From NCBI RefSeq assembly GCF_002563655.1, contig NZ_PDIY01000001.1:2454001-2518000 (forward strand): a DNA stretch of 64,000 nt, given 5' to 3'. This DNA comes from Bacillus sp. es.034 (GTDB lineage Bacteria > Bacillota > Bacilli > Bacillales > Bacillaceae_B). This document shows positions 45,660 through 55,612 of the stretch, piece after piece. Position 1 is the stretch's first letter. Each line of letters opens with the position of its first letter. The position numbers and the translations under genes are program-made. A model generated the notes under the pieces. That model saw only the letters and a list, made by a program, of their open reading frames with translations. It did not search any database and was not told where the DNA came from.

Positions 45660-47012
45660 ATGATAAAAAAAGTACTAATCGCCAATCGAGGAGAAATTGC
45701 CGTACGTATCATTCGTGCATGCCGAGATCTAGGCATTGAAAGTGTAGCCGTTTATTCTGAAGCAGATAAAGAGGCACTCCATGTTCAATTAGCGGATGAA
45801 GCTTATTGCATCGGACCTACTGCATCGAAGGACAGCTACCTGAATTTCACAAACATCATCAGCGTGGCAAAACTGACAGATTGTGATGCCATCCACCCGG
45901 GTTACGGATTTCTGGCGGAAAACTCTGACTTTGCAGAGTTGTGCCGTGATTGCAACATCATCTTCATCGGCCCTTCACCTGAAGCCATCTCCAAGATGGG
46001 GACGAAAGACGTGGCCCGTGAAACGATGAGGGAAGCAGGCGTTCCGATTGTCCCTGGTTCAAAAGGCATTGTGAAAGATGCAGAGGATGCAGTTCAGCTT
46101 GCAGAATCCATGGGTTATCCCGTCATCATCAAAGCAACTGCCGGTGGTGGAGGTAAAGGGATACGTGTCGCGAAAAGTCGGGAAGAGCTTATCAAAGGGG
46201 TGACGATCACCCAGCAGGAAGCCATGACTGCATTCGGAAACCCGGGTGTATATATCGAGAAGTTCATCGAGGACTTCAGGCACGTGGAAATTCAGGTGCT
46301 CGCTGATAACTTCGGAAACGTGATCCATCTTGGTGAGCGGGACTGTACGATTCAGCGCCGCCTTCAAAAACTGATTGAAGAAACACCGTCACCTGCTTTG
46401 ACAGAAGAGAATCGCGTTAAAATGGGGGAAGCGGCAGTAAAAGCAGCCAAAGCGGTTGATTATACAGGTGCCGGCACGGTAGAATTTATATATGACTACG
46501 TCAATCAATCATTCTACTTTATGGAAATGAACACGCGTATCCAGGTGGAACATCCTGTAACCGAACAAGTAACAGGTGTCGATTTGATTAAGGAACAGAT
46601 TCTCGTGGCATCAGGACAAAAGCTTTCCCTGACACAGGAAGAAGTGACGTTTACTGGCTGGGCCATCGAATGTCGTATCAATGCTGAGAATCCAGAGAAG
46701 AATTTCATGCCTTCAGCTGGCCGGATCGAAATGTATCTTCCACCGGGCGGCATTGGCGTAAGAGTCGACTCAGCCGCATATCCTGGTTATATGATCCCTC
46801 CATATTACGATAGCATGATTGCCAAAGTGATTACCTATGGAGCGACACGTGAAGAAGCCATTTCCAGGATGAAACGGGCTCTAAGTGAATTTGTGGTTGA
46901 AGGTATACACACAACCATCCCGTTCCATCTCAGACTATTAGATCATGAAACCTTTGTAGGTGGGGAATTCAATACGAAATTCTTAGAAAAATATGAAGTA
47001 ATGAAATCCTAG
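45660..47012 (+). CDS. accC: Biotin carboxylase
   Basis: Carboxylates the biotin on AccB with ATP and bicarbonate. ATP-grasp enzyme of 450 aa: [18 protein letters not shown] at the start, glycine loop [12 protein letters not shown], and [13 protein letters not shown] at the active site. AAGGAGCG precedes the ATG. Confidence 0.97.
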   Translation: MIKKVLIANRGEIAVRIIRACRDLGIESVAVYSEADKEALHVQLADEAYCIGPTASKDSYLNFTNIISVAKLTDCDAIHPGYGFLAENSDFAELCRDCNIIFIGPSPEAISKMGTKDVARETMREAGVPIVPGSKGIVKDAEDAVQLAESMGYPVIIKATAGGGGKGIRVAKSREELIKGVTITQQEAMTAFGNPGVYIEKFIEDFRHVEIQVLADNFGNVIHLGERDCTIQRRLQKLIEETPSPALTEENRVKMGEAAVKAAKAVDYTGAGTVEFIYDYVNQSFYFMEMNTRIQVEHPVTEQVTGVDLIKEQILVASGQKLSLTQEEVTFTGWAIECRINAENPEKNFMPSAGRIEMYLPPGGIGVRVDSAAYPGYMIPPYYDSMIAKVITYGATREEAISRMKRALSEFVVEGIHTTIPFHLRLLDHETFVGGEFNTKFLEKYEVMKS

Positions 47013-47035
47013 TGTGAATTCAGGAGGTGCCATAC

Positions 47036-47446
47036 ATGGCGGAAAATCAAAACCTTTTACAAATGTCTCACGGTAAAGACGGTCTTGGGAAAATTGAAAT
47101 CGCACCTGAAGTGATTGAAGTGATTGCAGGAATCGCCGCGTCAGAAGTCGAAGGCGTATCCCAAATGCGCGGAAACTTCGCAACAGGTGTCGTCGAGCGT
47201 CTTGGAAAGAAAAACCACGGTAAGGGTGTCAAAGTGGAGTTGGCCGAAGAAGGAATCATCGTGGATGTATACTGCATCATGAAATTCGGTGTAGCGATCC
47301 CGACGGTTGCTCAAAAAATCCAGGATAACATCCGTCAAGCCTTACTTAACATGACTGCGCTCGAAGCAGACGAAGTGAATGTTCATATTGTGGGCGTTCA
47401 ATTTGAAAACCAAAAGTTTGAAGCGGAAATTGAAGACGAAATGTAA
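47036..47446 (+). CDS. yqhY: Asp23/Gls24-family protein
   Basis: 136 aa with the Asp23 pattern (VIEVIAGIAASEVEGV, GVKVELAEEGIIVDVYCIMKFG). The family's role is not settled; YqhY co-occurs with accBC and in B. subtilis influences acetyl-CoA carboxylase activity. ATG 47036 follows AGGAGGTG; GTG 47027 is within that region. Confidence 0.94.
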   Translation: MAENQNLLQMSHGKDGLGKIEIAPEVIEVIAGIAASEVEGVSQMRGNFATGVVERLGKKNHGKGVKVELAEEGIIVDVYCIMKFGVAIPTVAQKIQDNIRQALLNMTALEADEVNVHIVGVQFENQKFEAEIEDEM

Positions 47447-47450
47447 TGGA

Positions 47451-47486
47451 GAAGAACGGTCCTTTTAGGGGGGCCGTTCTTTTTTG
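47451..47486 (+). terminator. Terminator after yqhY
   Basis: AGAACGGTCC pairs with GG-CCGTTCT across a T/G loop, followed by TTTTTT. Confidence 0.88.
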
Positions 47487-47602
47487 TGTCCTCCGTTTTC
47501 TTTTCTGAATATTGATTTTTTTAGATACGCGTGCGTAATGCCCTTGGTTTGTGCTATTATCAAAGGTATGAAAATTGATGGAGTTAAAGGAGTAAATAGA
47601 AG

Positions 47603-47989
47603 ATGAAGAGAAGAGTTGCCCGTGAAAAGGCTTTACAGGCGTTATTTCAAATAGATATGAGTGGGATTGAGCCGGAGGTTGCGTTAAGGAACGTGCTGGA
47701 GGAAGAGGAGAAGATGGATGCCTATCTTGAGCAGATCGTTCTCGGCTTCATCGAGAATCAGGAACAGATTGACGGACATATCCGTGAAAATCTGGAGAAA
47801 TGGTCGTTTGACCGTCTGGCGAAAGTCGATCGTAATATTCTGCGTCTAGGCGTCTACGAGCTTCTGTTTGTAGAAGATGTTCCGAATAATGTAGTCATTA
47901 ATGAAGCGGTTGAAATAGCAAAGATCTTTGGTGATGATCAATCCAGTAAATTTATCAATGGTGTCCTTTCAAAGGTAAGTCAATCTTAA
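47603..47989 (+). CDS. nusB: Transcription antitermination factor NusB
   Basis: Binds BoxA RNA with S10 in rRNA antitermination. 128-aa helical protein; RRVAREKALQALFQIDM and LRLGVYELLFVEDVPNNVVINEAVEIAK are diagnostic. TTAAAGGAG precedes the ATG. Confidence 0.96.
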   Translation: MKRRVAREKALQALFQIDMSGIEPEVALRNVLEEEEKMDAYLEQIVLGFIENQEQIDGHIRENLEKWSFDRLAKVDRNILRLGVYELLFVEDVPNNVVINEAVEIAKIFGDDQSSKFINGVLSKVSQS

Positions 47990-48009
47990 CAATGTAAGGG
48001 GGCGAGTGA

Positions 48010-48876
48010 ATGTCAGCTTCTATAATTGATGGCAAGCACATTGCAGATCACTATCGGCAGCAATTAAAGAGTCAGATTGAAAAGCTGAGGGAGCAGGAAG
48101 TCGTACCTGGCCTGGCGGTCATCCTGGTAGGTGATAACCAAGCCTCTCATTCTTATGTGAAAATGAAGAGGAAGGCATGTAGTAATCTTGGGATCCATTC
48201 AGAGCTTTATGTATATGAATCCACTCTGACACAAGAAGAGCTGCTTGGGAAAATCAGAGAATTGAATGAACAGGATCACATCCATGGAATTCTCGTTCAA
48301 CTTCCACTGCCGGAACATATCAACCCGATTACCGTGATTGAGACGATTTCTCCATCGAAGGATGTGGACGGCTTTCATCCGGTTTCCATCGGGAAAATGG
48401 TGACGAATCAAGATACTTTCTATTCCTGCACGCCGCTTGGGATCATGAAAATGCTTGAATATGAAAACATCTCGGTGGAAGGTAAACACGTCGTCATATT
48501 AGGACGGAGTAACATTGTCGGAAAGCCGGCAGGTCACTTATTCCTGAATCGGAATGCCACCGTGACGTTCTGTCATTCCAAAACGGACAATATGTCTTCC
48601 TTCACACAGCAGGCGGATATTATCGTTTCCGCCGTAGGGAAAGCGAATCTGATCGGGGCGGAAGACATCAAACCCGGGGCTGTCGTCATCGATGTAGGCA
48701 TGAACCGCAACGAAGATGGCAAGTTGTGCGGAGACGTGAACTTTGCCGAAGTAAAGGAAAAAGCAGGGAAAATCACCCCTGTTCCCGGTGGAGTCGGCCC
48801 TATGACGATCACCATGCTGCTTTATAACACCGTGAAATCTGCAGAATGGGCTCACAGGAATCGCCAAAACGGTTAA
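48010..48876 (+). CDS. folD: Methylene-THF dehydrogenase / methenyl-THF cyclohydrolase
   Basis: Bifunctional C1 enzyme, 288 aa. Conserved YVKMKRKAC (catalytic Lys in this segment), HGILVQLPLPEHI, DVDGFHP, and the NADP-binding GRSNIVGKPAGHLFL are present. GGGGGCGAG precedes the ATG. Works with the folate steps supplied by yqgN and gcvT products. Confidence 0.97.
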   Translation: MSASIIDGKHIADHYRQQLKSQIEKLREQEVVPGLAVILVGDNQASHSYVKMKRKACSNLGIHSELYVYESTLTQEELLGKIRELNEQDHIHGILVQLPLPEHINPITVIETISPSKDVDGFHPVSIGKMVTNQDTFYSCTPLGIMKMLEYENISVEGKHVVILGRSNIVGKPAGHLFLNRNATVTFCHSKTDNMSSFTQQADIIVSAVGKANLIGAEDIKPGAVVIDVGMNRNEDGKLCGDVNFAEVKEKAGKITPVPGGVGPMTITMLLYNTVKSAEWAHRNRQNG

Positions 48877-48902
48877 AAAATAGTACAATATACGTAACAT
48901 AA

Positions 48903-48936
48903 AAGGAAAGGGACGGCTAAACGCTGGTCCCTTTCC
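48903..48936 (+). other. Strong hairpin between folD and xseA
   Basis: GGAAAGGGAC pairs with GTCCCTTTCC around a 12-base loop, without a T run. It could be an mRNA processing or stability element. A second short palindrome (GCATgtaattcgATGC) overlaps it downstream. Confidence 0.6.
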
Positions 48937-48983
48937 GTATTCCTGCATGTAATTCGATGCAAGGAACAAAGGAGTCAGTGAGC

Positions 48984-50336
48984 ATGGAACTTGAACAATC
49001 ACGTTATTTAACGGTACAAGCTCTGACAAAATACATAAAACGTAAATTCGACAGGGACCCACATCTGTCCAACCTGTTTGTACGTGGCGAAATTTCCAAC
49101 TTCAAAAGGCACTCAAGCGGACATATGTACTTTACCCTGAAAGATGAAAAGGCCAGGATATTGTCTGTGATGTTTTCAAGTCACAATCAGTCAATGAAAT
49201 TCAGGCCAGAAAATGGGATGAATGTATTGATCCGCGGAGATATATCCGTGTATGAGTCAGGCGGGCAATATCAGATCTATGTGAAAGAAATGCAGCCCGA
49301 TGGAATCGGCGAGCTTTATTTAGCGTATGAACAGCTGAAGGAGAAGCTCGAGAAAGCTGGATTCTTTGAGCCTAAGCGCAAACGGATGATCCCTAAGTTT
49401 CCGAAGCGGATTGCCGTTGTCACCTCCCCGACGGGTGCTGCGATCCGTGATATCATCACGACGATCAAGCGGAGGTATCCGATCGGGGAGATACTCGTCT
49501 ATCCTGCTCTGGTCCAGGGCGATCAAGCGCCAGGCTCGGTTGCCGGCGCCATGAAGAAGGTGAATGAGCACGGTGATATCGACGTGATGATCATAGGCCG
49601 GGGTGGCGGTTCGATTGAAGAGTTGTGGGCTTTCAACGAGGAAGTAGTGGCCAAAGCGATTGTCGAGTCGAAGGTTCCCGTCATTTCTGCCGTGGGGCAT
49701 GAGACGGATTTTACCATCGCCGATTTTGTGGCTGATCTCAGGGCACCTACGCCGACGGCTGCCGGGGAATTAGCTGTTCCTCATATTGATGATCTAATGG
49801 AAAGGATCATGAACCGGAAATTAAGGCTGATTAAATCGTTTAAAACAAAGCTGCAAAGCGAAAGAAACCGATTAAATGGATTAACCAAATCGTATGCTCT
49901 GAGAAATCCCAGAAATCTTTATCAGCAGAAGATCGAGGCCGTCGACCGGCTGACAGACCAGCTGCAAAGAAATATAAGTATGCATGTGAAACAAGACCGG
50001 GAGCGATTATCCGTGCTTCATTCGAGGCTCGGGCGTGTTCATCCATCCCAGATCATCAAGGTGCAGCGTGAACGGGTATTATCTATGCATTCGATGCTTG
50101 AGAAGCAATTTAAACAAGTGTTGAAAGAAAAGAATCATCGTTTCACTTCAGCACTGTCCACCTTACATGCCCTCAGTCCATTGAAGATCATGGACAGGGG
50201 ATATAGCCTCGTTTACCGTGATGAAGGAGAATTGATCAAATCATCTCGACAGGTAAAGGAAGGCGACCGCATCGAGATTAATGTCAAAGATGGAAAAATA
50301 CATTGTGAAGTTGAATCCGTTGAGGAGCGTGAGTAA
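48984..50336 (+). CDS. xseA: Exodeoxyribonuclease VII large subunit
   Basis: 450 aa. N-terminal OB-fold (YLTVQALTKYIKRKF, VRGEISNFKRHSSGH) and catalytic domain with VVTSPTGAAIRDI, GRGGGSIEELWAFNEE and SAVGHETDFTIADF. A coiled coil occupies the C-terminal third. ATG 48984 follows AAAGGAGTC. Forms a complex with XseB. Confidence 0.96.
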   Translation: MELEQSRYLTVQALTKYIKRKFDRDPHLSNLFVRGEISNFKRHSSGHMYFTLKDEKARILSVMFSSHNQSMKFRPENGMNVLIRGDISVYESGGQYQIYVKEMQPDGIGELYLAYEQLKEKLEKAGFFEPKRKRMIPKFPKRIAVVTSPTGAAIRDIITTIKRRYPIGEILVYPALVQGDQAPGSVAGAMKKVNEHGDIDVMIIGRGGGSIEELWAFNEEVVAKAIVESKVPVISAVGHETDFTIADFVADLRAPTPTAAGELAVPHIDDLMERIMNRKLRLIKSFKTKLQSERNRLNGLTKSYALRNPRNLYQQKIEAVDRLTDQLQRNISMHVKQDRERLSVLHSRLGRVHPSQIIKVQRERVLSMHSMLEKQFKQVLKEKNHRFTSALSTLHALSPLKIMDRGYSLVYRDEGELIKSSRQVKEGDRIEINVKDGKIHCEVESVEERE

Positions 50337-50337
50337 A

Positions 50338-50571
50338 ATGGCAAAATCTAAAGAAGAATTATCTTTTGAAACAGCGATGGATCAGTTGGAAGAAATCGTG
50401 GAGAAATTAGAAGAAGGGGAAGTTCCCCTCGAGAAGGCGTTGGAATTCTATCAAAAAGGGATGGACCTTTCAAAATATTGTCATGATACGCTGAAAAAAG
50501 CAGAAGACCAATTAACGAAAATGATGACGGATGAAGGGGAAAAATCCTTTGATCTCGATGAGGAGGAATAA
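50338..50571 (+). CDS. xseB: Exodeoxyribonuclease VII small subunit
   Basis: 77-aa helical protein; SFETAMDQLEEIVEKLEEG and LEKALEFYQKGMDL define XseB. ATG 50338 is one base after the xseA stop, with GAGGAG upstream; the longer frame from 50281 lies inside xseA. Confidence 0.96.
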   Translation: MAKSKEELSFETAMDQLEEIVEKLEEGEVPLEKALEFYQKGMDLSKYCHDTLKKAEDQLTKMMTDEGEKSFDLDEEE

Positions 50572-50574
50572 TAC

Positions 50575-51465
50575 ATGTATCCTCCCATTACATTGAAAGA
50601 GTTTCAACAGGAGCATGGGGAACTGATCACCAAACATATGGTTGAGACCGTAGATGGCCTAAAGATCCCCCTTGTATTAAAGGAGGCCATGATTTATTCC
50701 CTGCAGGCAGGTGGGAAAAGGATACGTCCCATCCTCCTGCTCTCAGTGATCAGGGCTTTCAATCAAGACACGGGGCTCGGACTTAATACTGCGTCCGCCC
50801 TTGAAATGATTCATACATATTCTTTGATCCACGATGACCTTCCTTCCATGGATGATGACGATTTAAGGCGAGGCAAGCCGACCAATCATAAGATGTTCGG
50901 GGAGGCAGCGGCGATTCTTGCAGGCGATGGTCTGCTGACATACAGCTTTCAGCTCATTGCAGAAGATACAGCCTTAACCAATGACCAAAAGGTGAAGCTC
51001 ATCTCCCTTCTCGCAAGGTGTGCCGGTCCAGAAGGAATGGTCGGCGGACAGGTTGCCGATATCGAAGGGGAGAATAAGCTGTTAACCGTACAGGAGCTTG
51101 AAAACATTCACGTTCATAAGACAGGAAAGTTACTCATATTCAGCGCATTGGCGGGCGGGATCATTTCAGGGGTGTCAGAGAGTGAACTTGAGCAGCTTGA
51201 ACGGTTTTCATACCACATCGGTCTCGCGTTCCAAATTCAGGATGATATCCTCGATATTGAAGGATCTGAAGAAATGATTGGTAAACCGGTGGGAAGCGAC
51301 GAGTCGAAACATAAGAGTACGTATCCGAGCCTTTTGACGATGAAAGGTGCGAAGGAGAAGCTTCAATTTCATCTGGACGAGGCATTGACGGCACTTACTG
51401 CCATGCCGGTGGACTCAAGTCTGCTGGCAGAAATTGCCCGATTGATTGTTTCACGGAATCATTAA
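50575..51465 (+). CDS. ispA: Farnesyl diphosphate synthase (geranyltranstransferase)
   Basis: Condenses IPP with DMAPP and GPP. First Asp-rich motif LIHDDLPSMDDDDLRRG, second FQIQDDILD, plus AGGKRIRP for substrate phosphate binding. 296 aa. Starts three bases after xseB; GAGGAGG precedes it. OLE RNA and oapA separate it from dxs, which it directly precedes with little else in B. subtilis. Confidence 0.96.
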   Translation: MYPPITLKEFQQEHGELITKHMVETVDGLKIPLVLKEAMIYSLQAGGKRIRPILLLSVIRAFNQDTGLGLNTASALEMIHTYSLIHDDLPSMDDDDLRRGKPTNHKMFGEAAAILAGDGLLTYSFQLIAEDTALTNDQKVKLISLLARCAGPEGMVGGQVADIEGENKLLTVQELENIHVHKTGKLLIFSALAGGIISGVSESELEQLERFSYHIGLAFQIQDDILDIEGSEEMIGKPVGSDESKHKSTYPSLLTMKGAKEKLQFHLDEALTALTAMPVDSSLLAEIARLIVSRNH

Positions 51466-51477
51466 AACATTCTATAT

Positions 51478-51507
51478 TTGAGCTAGTGTTTTAACATATG
51501 TTATAAT
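51478..51507 (+). promoter_or_regulatory. Strong sigma-A promoter of OLE RNA
   Basis: TTGAGC, 18-base spacer, TATAAT, with an extended -10 TG (ATGTTATAAT). Predicted start about 51514, right at the OLE boundary. Confidence 0.75.
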
Positions 51508-51513
51508 GTGATT

Positions 51514-52098
51514 AGAATAAATTTTGGGGTGGTGCAGTATTCTAGTCAGTCCACCAATCCTGAAGGTGGGCCTAAAAATCCACTAAAGGGCACATCGATG
51601 AAGTTCCTGGAATTGGCTTGAGGCGCCCAGCTTTGGGTCATATCTGGGAGTAAGGCTTGAGGGCGATCCACAATGGCATGTGGGCGTTGACCCGCGAGCC
51701 GCGGAGGCTTTGTTTCTTATGCTGGCATTAAGCATATGCAATAAGAACAAAGTATGAACCTGCGATGTGATGATTCACTAGCAGCGTAGCCTGCCTTGAG
51801 TGAAGAGAGAGGGGATTATGGTTACAGGGTACACATCAGTTGGCCATTGATATGTGCTTTTTCGCCCATATGAAATCCTCTTTGCAAAAGAGGCTAAGGA
51901 TTGCGTTAAGGACTGTTGAGGAAAACTCCTAGACTGTTCATATTCGGACATATATAGAGGATTATAGTGCGGACTAAGTGGTAATCCAGTCTAGCTTGTG
52001 GTGACGCGGCTAAGTCGGGTTTAATGGGAAACCGCCGGTATGGCAACATCCGGTACCTGATTGGGAAAACCTACTGGACCTAAGCTGCAATTTTTACT
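51514..52098 (+). ncRNA. ole: OLE RNA (ornate, large, extremophilic)
   Basis: A 585-base region without a credible frame, between ispA and an OapA gene, exactly the known OLE context. Predicted pairing is extensive. Ends pair (GTGCAG near 51531 with CTGCA near 52086). Internal stems include CTTTGTT-CTTAT / ATAAG-AACAAAG (51709-51754) and CACATCA / TGATATGTG (51830-51858). The 3' third with AAGTCGGGTTTAATGGGAAA and GGTATGGCAACATCCGG resembles conserved OLE sequence as I remember it. OLE forms a membrane RNP with OapA and contributes to cold, ethanol and Mg tolerance in Halalkalibacterium halodurans. Confidence 0.92.
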
Positions 52099-52167
52099 CT
52101 TTATATGACCCCCCAATTACATATAACCAAACTATTTACACAGTAGAAACGGTGTGTTTAAACGATA

Positions 52168-52800
52168 ATGAATGAAACAATGAAAAACTCAATAAAATGG
52201 AGTGTCAGCATTGCCGTTATCACATTTGTGTTAGCGGCTATTTTTTCAGTTACGTCCAATATGGTTCTCAATGGAGTCGCTTGGTATACAGGGCTCGTCG
52301 TCGTGTTGATCATCGTCTTCATCGGGATCTTTTTTGATATGCTGGGGATCGCTGCAACGGCGGCCGATGAAACCCCTTTTCATGCCATGGCGGCCAAAAA
52401 GGTGTACGGAGCGAAATATTCTATCAAAATTGTGCGGAATGCAGATCGATTCGCGAGCTTCTGTAACGATGTGATCGGTGACATTTCAGGGATCATAAGC
52501 GGAGCCGCAGCAGCCATTGTACTGGTCCAATTGGCGGTTTCCTTTCACCTTCAGGGAGGGTCCTTGAAGGAGTATATCGTTAGCGTAACCCTGACAAGTA
52601 TCATCGCTTCATTGACAGTCGGAGGCAAAGCGCTTGGAAAAACGTTTGCTATCACCTATTCTAAGGATATAATATTTAGAGTTGGTAAAGTTCTACAATT
52701 CCTTGAAGATCGATTTCATATCATCCTGATCAAAGATAAAAAAGACAAAAAAGATAAAAACAAGAAAAAAGGTTTTAAGCGTGAGAAACAAAATATTTAG
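52168..52800 (+). CDS. oapA: OLE-associated protein A
   Basis: 210-aa membrane protein with about four helices: two N-terminal (SVSIAVITFVLAAIFSV, LVVVLIIVFIGIFFDMLGI), then AAAAIVLVQLAV and ILTSIIAS-like segments. An Asp in GIFFDMLG, a DUF21-like AADETPFHAMAAKKVYGAK segment and a very Lys-rich C-terminal tail (KDKKDKKDKNKKK) fit an RNA-binding membrane protein. No clear Shine-Dalgarno precedes ATG 52168, and a stop codon lies two codons upstream, so no earlier in-frame start exists. It sits 70 bases after OLE RNA. Confidence 0.92.
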   Translation: MNETMKNSIKWSVSIAVITFVLAAIFSVTSNMVLNGVAWYTGLVVVLIIVFIGIFFDMLGIAATAADETPFHAMAAKKVYGAKYSIKIVRNADRFASFCNDVIGDISGIISGAAAAIVLVQLAVSFHLQGGSLKEYIVSVTLTSIIASLTVGGKALGKTFAITYSKDIIFRVGKVLQFLEDRFHIILIKDKKDKKDKNKKKGFKREKQNI

Positions 52801-52821
52801 TGATGAAAGTGAGTGGACCCC

Positions 52822-54714
52822 ATGGATCTATTATCAATAAAGGAGCCTTCTTTTCTAAAGAGCATGTCGAATGAACAATTAGAAGAGCTCAGCCAAGAGA
52901 TTCGCCAATTCCTGATCAAGAATCTTTCCAAAACAGGCGGTCATATTGGTCCAAACTTAGGGGTGGTCGAGTTAACCGTTGCCCTTCATAAGCATTTCTC
53001 AAGTCCAAAAGATAAAATCCTTTGGGATGTTGGTCACCAATCCTATGTCCATAAGATATTGACCGGCAGGGCCTGTCAGTTTGATACCCTCCGTCAGTAT
53101 AAGGGGTTATGCGGTTTTCCGAAACGAAATGAAAGTGAGCATGATGTATGGGAAACCGGTCATAGTTCCACTTCATTATCGGCAGCCATGGGTATGGCAA
53201 TCGCGAGGGACGTCAAGAAAGAAGATTCATATATTATCCCGGTGATCGGTGATGGTGCCTTGACTGGTGGAATGGCACTTGAAGCACTTAATCACATCGG
53301 TCATGAAAAGAAAGACATGATCGTTGTCCTGAATGACAATGAAATGTCCATCGCTCCAAATGTAGGGGCCCTTCACAATGTACTTGGCCGTTTGCGTACA
53401 GCCGGAAAATACAATTGGGTGAAGGATGAAATGGAATATATCCTTAAGCGCATCCCCGCTGTCGGCGGCAAATTAGCCAGTACAGCAGAACGGGTCAAGG
53501 ACAGCTTAAAGTATTTATTCGTTTCCGGAATGTTCTTTGAGGAGCTCGGTTTTACATACCTTGGACCGATCGATGGACATGATTATAATGATCTCGCTGA
53601 TAATATTCAATATGCGAAGAAAACCAAAGGCCCCGTCCTATTACACGTGATCACGAAAAAAGGAAAAGGGTTTCATCCTGCAGAGTCGGACAAAGAAGGG
53701 ACCTGGCATGGTACCGGACCTTACAAGATCGATACAGGGGATCTGATCAAGCCTGTGAACGCACCTCCTTCGTGGAGTGGACTCGTCAGTGAGACGGTCC
53801 GGAGGGTGGCCCGTGAGGATGAACGGATCGTGGCCATTACCCCGGCTATGCCGGTGGGCTCCAAACTTCTCGGCTTTGCTGAGGAATTCCCAGATCGGAT
53901 GTTCGACGTGGGGATTGCCGAGCAGCATGCCACCACGGTCGCTGCAGGTCTTGCCACCCAGGATATGAAACCGTTCTTAGCCATATACTCTACCTTCCTG
54001 CAACGGGCGTACGATCAGGTGGTTCACGATATTTGCCGCCAAAACTTGAACGTCTTCATCGGGATCGACCGTGCCGGATTGGTCGGAGCAGACGGGGAAA
54101 CCCATCAAGGGGTTTTCGATATCGCTTTTTTAAGACATTTACCGAATATGGTGATCATGATGCCGAAAGACGAGAATGAGGGACAGCACCTTGTCAATAC
54201 GGCAATTCAATATAATGACGGTCCCATCGCTCTGCGTTACCCACGCGGTAACGGGTATGGAGTACCGATGGACGGGGAACTTTCAACGATCCCGATTGGA
54301 ACGTGGGATATATTGAAACAGGGCACCGATGCAGCGATCCTGACGTTCGGAACGACGATCCCGATGGCCATGGAAGCGGCAGCAGACCTTGAGAAAAAAG
54401 GGCTTTCGGTTCGGGTCGTAAACGCACGTTTCATCAAACCGATGGATGAGATCATGCTGAAAAGGATCCTCGAAGAAGAGATGCCTGTTCTGACGATCGA
54501 AGAAGCCGTTCTTCAAGGTGGTTTTGGAAGCGGTGTCCTTGAATTCGCCCAGGAACAGGGCTTCCATGACGCCGTGATCGACCGCATCGGTATTCCTGAT
54601 TACTTCATCGAGCATGGAAGCGTGAAGGAATTATTGAATGAAATCGGCATGACCAAAGAAAACATAGTGGATCGCATTTTAACGATCACACCAAAAAAAC
54701 AAAAAAGGGCTTAA
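52822..54714 (+). CDS. dxs: 1-deoxy-D-xylulose-5-phosphate synthase
   Basis: First enzyme of the MEP isoprenoid pathway; thiamine diphosphate dependent. 630 aa. [15 protein letters not shown]-like N-terminus, ThDP motif [18 protein letters not shown] ... NDN, and transketolase segment [21 protein letters not shown] 52822 ([11 protein letters not shown]) matches B. subtilis; the GTG at 52813 is nine bases earlier and less likely. Stop overlaps the next gene. Confidence 0.97.
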   Translation: MDLLSIKEPSFLKSMSNEQLEELSQEIRQFLIKNLSKTGGHIGPNLGVVELTVALHKHFSSPKDKILWDVGHQSYVHKILTGRACQFDTLRQYKGLCGFPKRNESEHDVWETGHSSTSLSAAMGMAIARDVKKEDSYIIPVIGDGALTGGMALEALNHIGHEKKDMIVVLNDNEMSIAPNVGALHNVLGRLRTAGKYNWVKDEMEYILKRIPAVGGKLASTAERVKDSLKYLFVSGMFFEELGFTYLGPIDGHDYNDLADNIQYAKKTKGPVLLHVITKKGKGFHPAESDKEGTWHGTGPYKIDTGDLIKPVNAPPSWSGLVSETVRRVAREDERIVAITPAMPVGSKLLGFAEEFPDRMFDVGIAEQHATTVAAGLATQDMKPFLAIYSTFLQRAYDQVVHDICRQNLNVFIGIDRAGLVGADGETHQGVFDIAFLRHLPNMVIMMPKDENEGQHLVNTAIQYNDGPIALRYPRGNGYGVPMDGELSTIPIGTWDILKQGTDAAILTFGTTIPMAMEAAADLEKKGLSVRVVNARFIKPMDEIMLKRILEEEMPVLTIEEAVLQGGFGSGVLEFAQEQGFHDAVIDRIGIPDYFIEHGSVKELLNEIGMTKENIVDRILTITPKKQKRA

Positions 54715-55553
54715 TGATGAAAGCAAAAAAACAACGAGTAGATGTACTTCTGGTAGAACGAGGATTGATTGATACAAGAGAAAAAGCGAAACGGGCTGTC
54801 ATGGCAGGCCTTGTTTATTCCAATGAAATGAGACTGGACAAGCCCGGGGAAAAAGTAAGCGAAGATATCCCCCTTACGATGAAGGGGAAGGTGATTCCTT
54901 ATGTGAGCCGTGGCGGTCTGAAGCTTGAGAAGGCTCTACAGGTCTTCAATGTGGATGTGGACGGTAAAGTGATGATCGATATAGGTGCTTCCACTGGAGG
55001 GTTTACGGATTGTGCCCTCCAGAATGGCGCAAAGATGTCCTATGCCCTCGATGTAGGATACAACCAATTAGCATGGAAGCTTAGACAGGATGAACGGGTC
55101 GTGGTCATGGAACGGACGAACTTCCGATACGTGACCCCGGCAGATCTTCAAGGGGAGATGCCAAGCTTTGCTTCCATCGATGTCTCCTTCATCTCCCTTT
55201 CATTGATATTGCCTGTCCTGAAAACCCTATTGGTTCCTGGAGGGGATTGTGTCGCATTAATCAAGCCGCAATTCGAAGCGGGTAAGGATCAGGTCGGGAA
55301 AAAAGGAATCGTAAGAGATCCTGCCGTACACAAAATGGTCATCGAAAAAATCATGACATTAGCGATTAAAGAAGGCTATCATATAGCAGGTCTCTCTTTT
55401 TCCCCCATTACAGGCGGGGATGGGAATATAGAATTCCTCATTCATCTGAAATGGCCGGGGCAGGAGGGTGAAGGGGAGTCCCTTCTTAACACCACACCGG
55501 ATGACGTGATCGAAGAAGCACACAGTCAATTAAAGGCAAAAACACAGCAGTAA
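54714..55553 (+). CDS. yqxC: TlyA-family rRNA (cytidine-2'-O)-methyltransferase
   Basis: 279 aa with an N-terminal S4 RNA-binding domain (RVDVLLVERGLIDTREKAKRAV) and an FtsJ-type methyltransferase domain (DIGASTGGFTDCALQNGA for SAM; DVSFISLSLILPVL; KPQFEAGKDQVGKKGIVRD). The ATG overlaps the dxs stop; ATG 54717 is also possible. In mycobacteria TlyA methylates 16S and 23S rRNA; substrate here is by family. Confidence 0.94.
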   Translation: MMKAKKQRVDVLLVERGLIDTREKAKRAVMAGLVYSNEMRLDKPGEKVSEDIPLTMKGKVIPYVSRGGLKLEKALQVFNVDVDGKVMIDIGASTGGFTDCALQNGAKMSYALDVGYNQLAWKLRQDERVVVMERTNFRYVTPADLQGEMPSFASIDVSFISLSLILPVLKTLLVPGGDCVALIKPQFEAGKDQVGKKGIVRDPAVHKMVIEKIMTLAIKEGYHIAGLSFSPITGGDGNIEFLIHLKWPGQEGEGESLLNTTPDDVIEEAHSQLKAKTQQ

Positions 55554-55561
55554 AGACATGG

Positions 55562-55591
55562 CCACTCTTCTTAGGAGAGTGGCTTTTTTCA
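55562..55591 (+). terminator. Terminator after yqxC
   Basis: GCCACTCTT pairs with AGAGTGGC around CTTAGG, followed by TTTTTT. Confidence 0.92.
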
Positions 55592-55612
55592 TGGGGATGG
55601 CCTTTCTCCCCA

